62,110 bases of DNA, taken from assembly GCA_016873495.1 (NCBI GenBank), contig VGXC01000020.1, positions 1-62,110 on the forward strand. The letters are read 5' to 3'. Origin of the DNA: Nitrospira sp. (lineage in GTDB: Bacteria > Nitrospirota > Nitrospiria > Nitrospirales > Nitrospiraceae). Under the pieces are notes generated by a model. That model ran no database searches. It worked only from the letters and a program-made list of their open reading frames with translations, and was not told where the DNA came from. A program made the position numbers and the translations under genes. This document shows, one piece after another, positions 61,986-62,110 of this stretch. Position 1 is the first letter of the stretch; each line of letters opens with the position of its first letter.

Positions 61986-62110
61986 GTGGTGTCCGGTTAA
62001 GAACAGGGCGATTTTGCGAAACCCCAATAACAGTGCGGGTTCCATGAACTCTCAGGGTGTCTCCGATTTGAATAGACGCGAGCAGGTCTGCCAGCCTTTC
62101 GGCATTTCTT
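61924..62110 (-). CDS. Possible C-terminal end of an unidentified gene (cut by window)
   Basis: A minus-strand frame is open from the window edge to a TAA at 61926-61924, 62 codons, including AERLADLLASIQIGDTLRVH, which looks protein-like. The last 20 codons run through word-repeat element D. No start is visible and no family is recognised. It may be a real gene end or chance. Confidence 0.25.
   Translation of the reverse strand, partial: RNAERLADLLASIQIGDTLRVHGTRTVIGVSQNRPVLNRTPLVNYECSIGTQPFSHSSLNI

Overview
This is a GC-rich bacterial chromosome segment of closely packed genes. LpxC and LolA together with an FtsK-type cell-division gene imply a Gram-negative, LPS-bearing cell. The gene mix (many hybrid sensor kinases, universal-stress/PCP_red proteins, LarB/LarC, word-repeat intergenic elements) fits Nitrospirota, most likely a Nitrospira-like bacterium. 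That placement is inference from gene content; no rRNA or marker tree was available.

Layout. 1-96 looks like the end of an insertion sequence, followed by rplI-glyA-nrdR and an unusual Rossmann-domain/DegS-type kinase with its NarL-type regulator. 4.4-7.1 kb holds a sulfite-oxidase-like molybdoenzyme, lpxC and a HARE-HTH regulator with a consensus promoter. 7.5-19 kb is housekeeping and envelope material: lipoproteins, a CrtC-like lipocalin protein, a Lon-N protein coupled to an ABC-2 exporter, a MarR-nitroreductase-MBL operon and a metallophosphoesterase pair. 18.9-36.9 kb carries truD, a two-gene arginine-to-proline module, a large hybrid kinase, gpsA, larB, larC, two cation transporters, pdxA-rsmA, ftsK and lolA. 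36.9-40.9 kb is a phosphorelay operon.

The most distinctive part is 41.4-56.0 kb. Two histidine kinases carry a sensor module of about 235 residues, four tandem copies in one (1782 aa) and one copy in the other (795 aa). All five copies share a C-X4-C-X26-C-X7-C signature with an Asp three residues before the third Cys, which resembles the zinc site of V4R/XylR-type aromatic-effector domains. They sit with a FadL/TodX-type outer-membrane channel, two alpha/beta hydrolases and a RoxA-like dihaem cytochrome. I infer a system that senses, imports and oxidises a hydrophobic compound. Three of its effector genes are interrupted: two at 9-base G/C runs and one by an in-frame TGA. Phase variation, decay or base-calling error cannot be separated from one sequence.

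56.1-61.9 kb holds a translationally coupled operon (a Usp-rubredoxin-PCP_red protein, a SPASM radical SAM protein with a PCP_red tail, and a membrane protein) and a B12-type radical SAM gene. Four PCP_red domains lie in two adjacent genes. No tRNA, rRNA or CRISPR array was seen.
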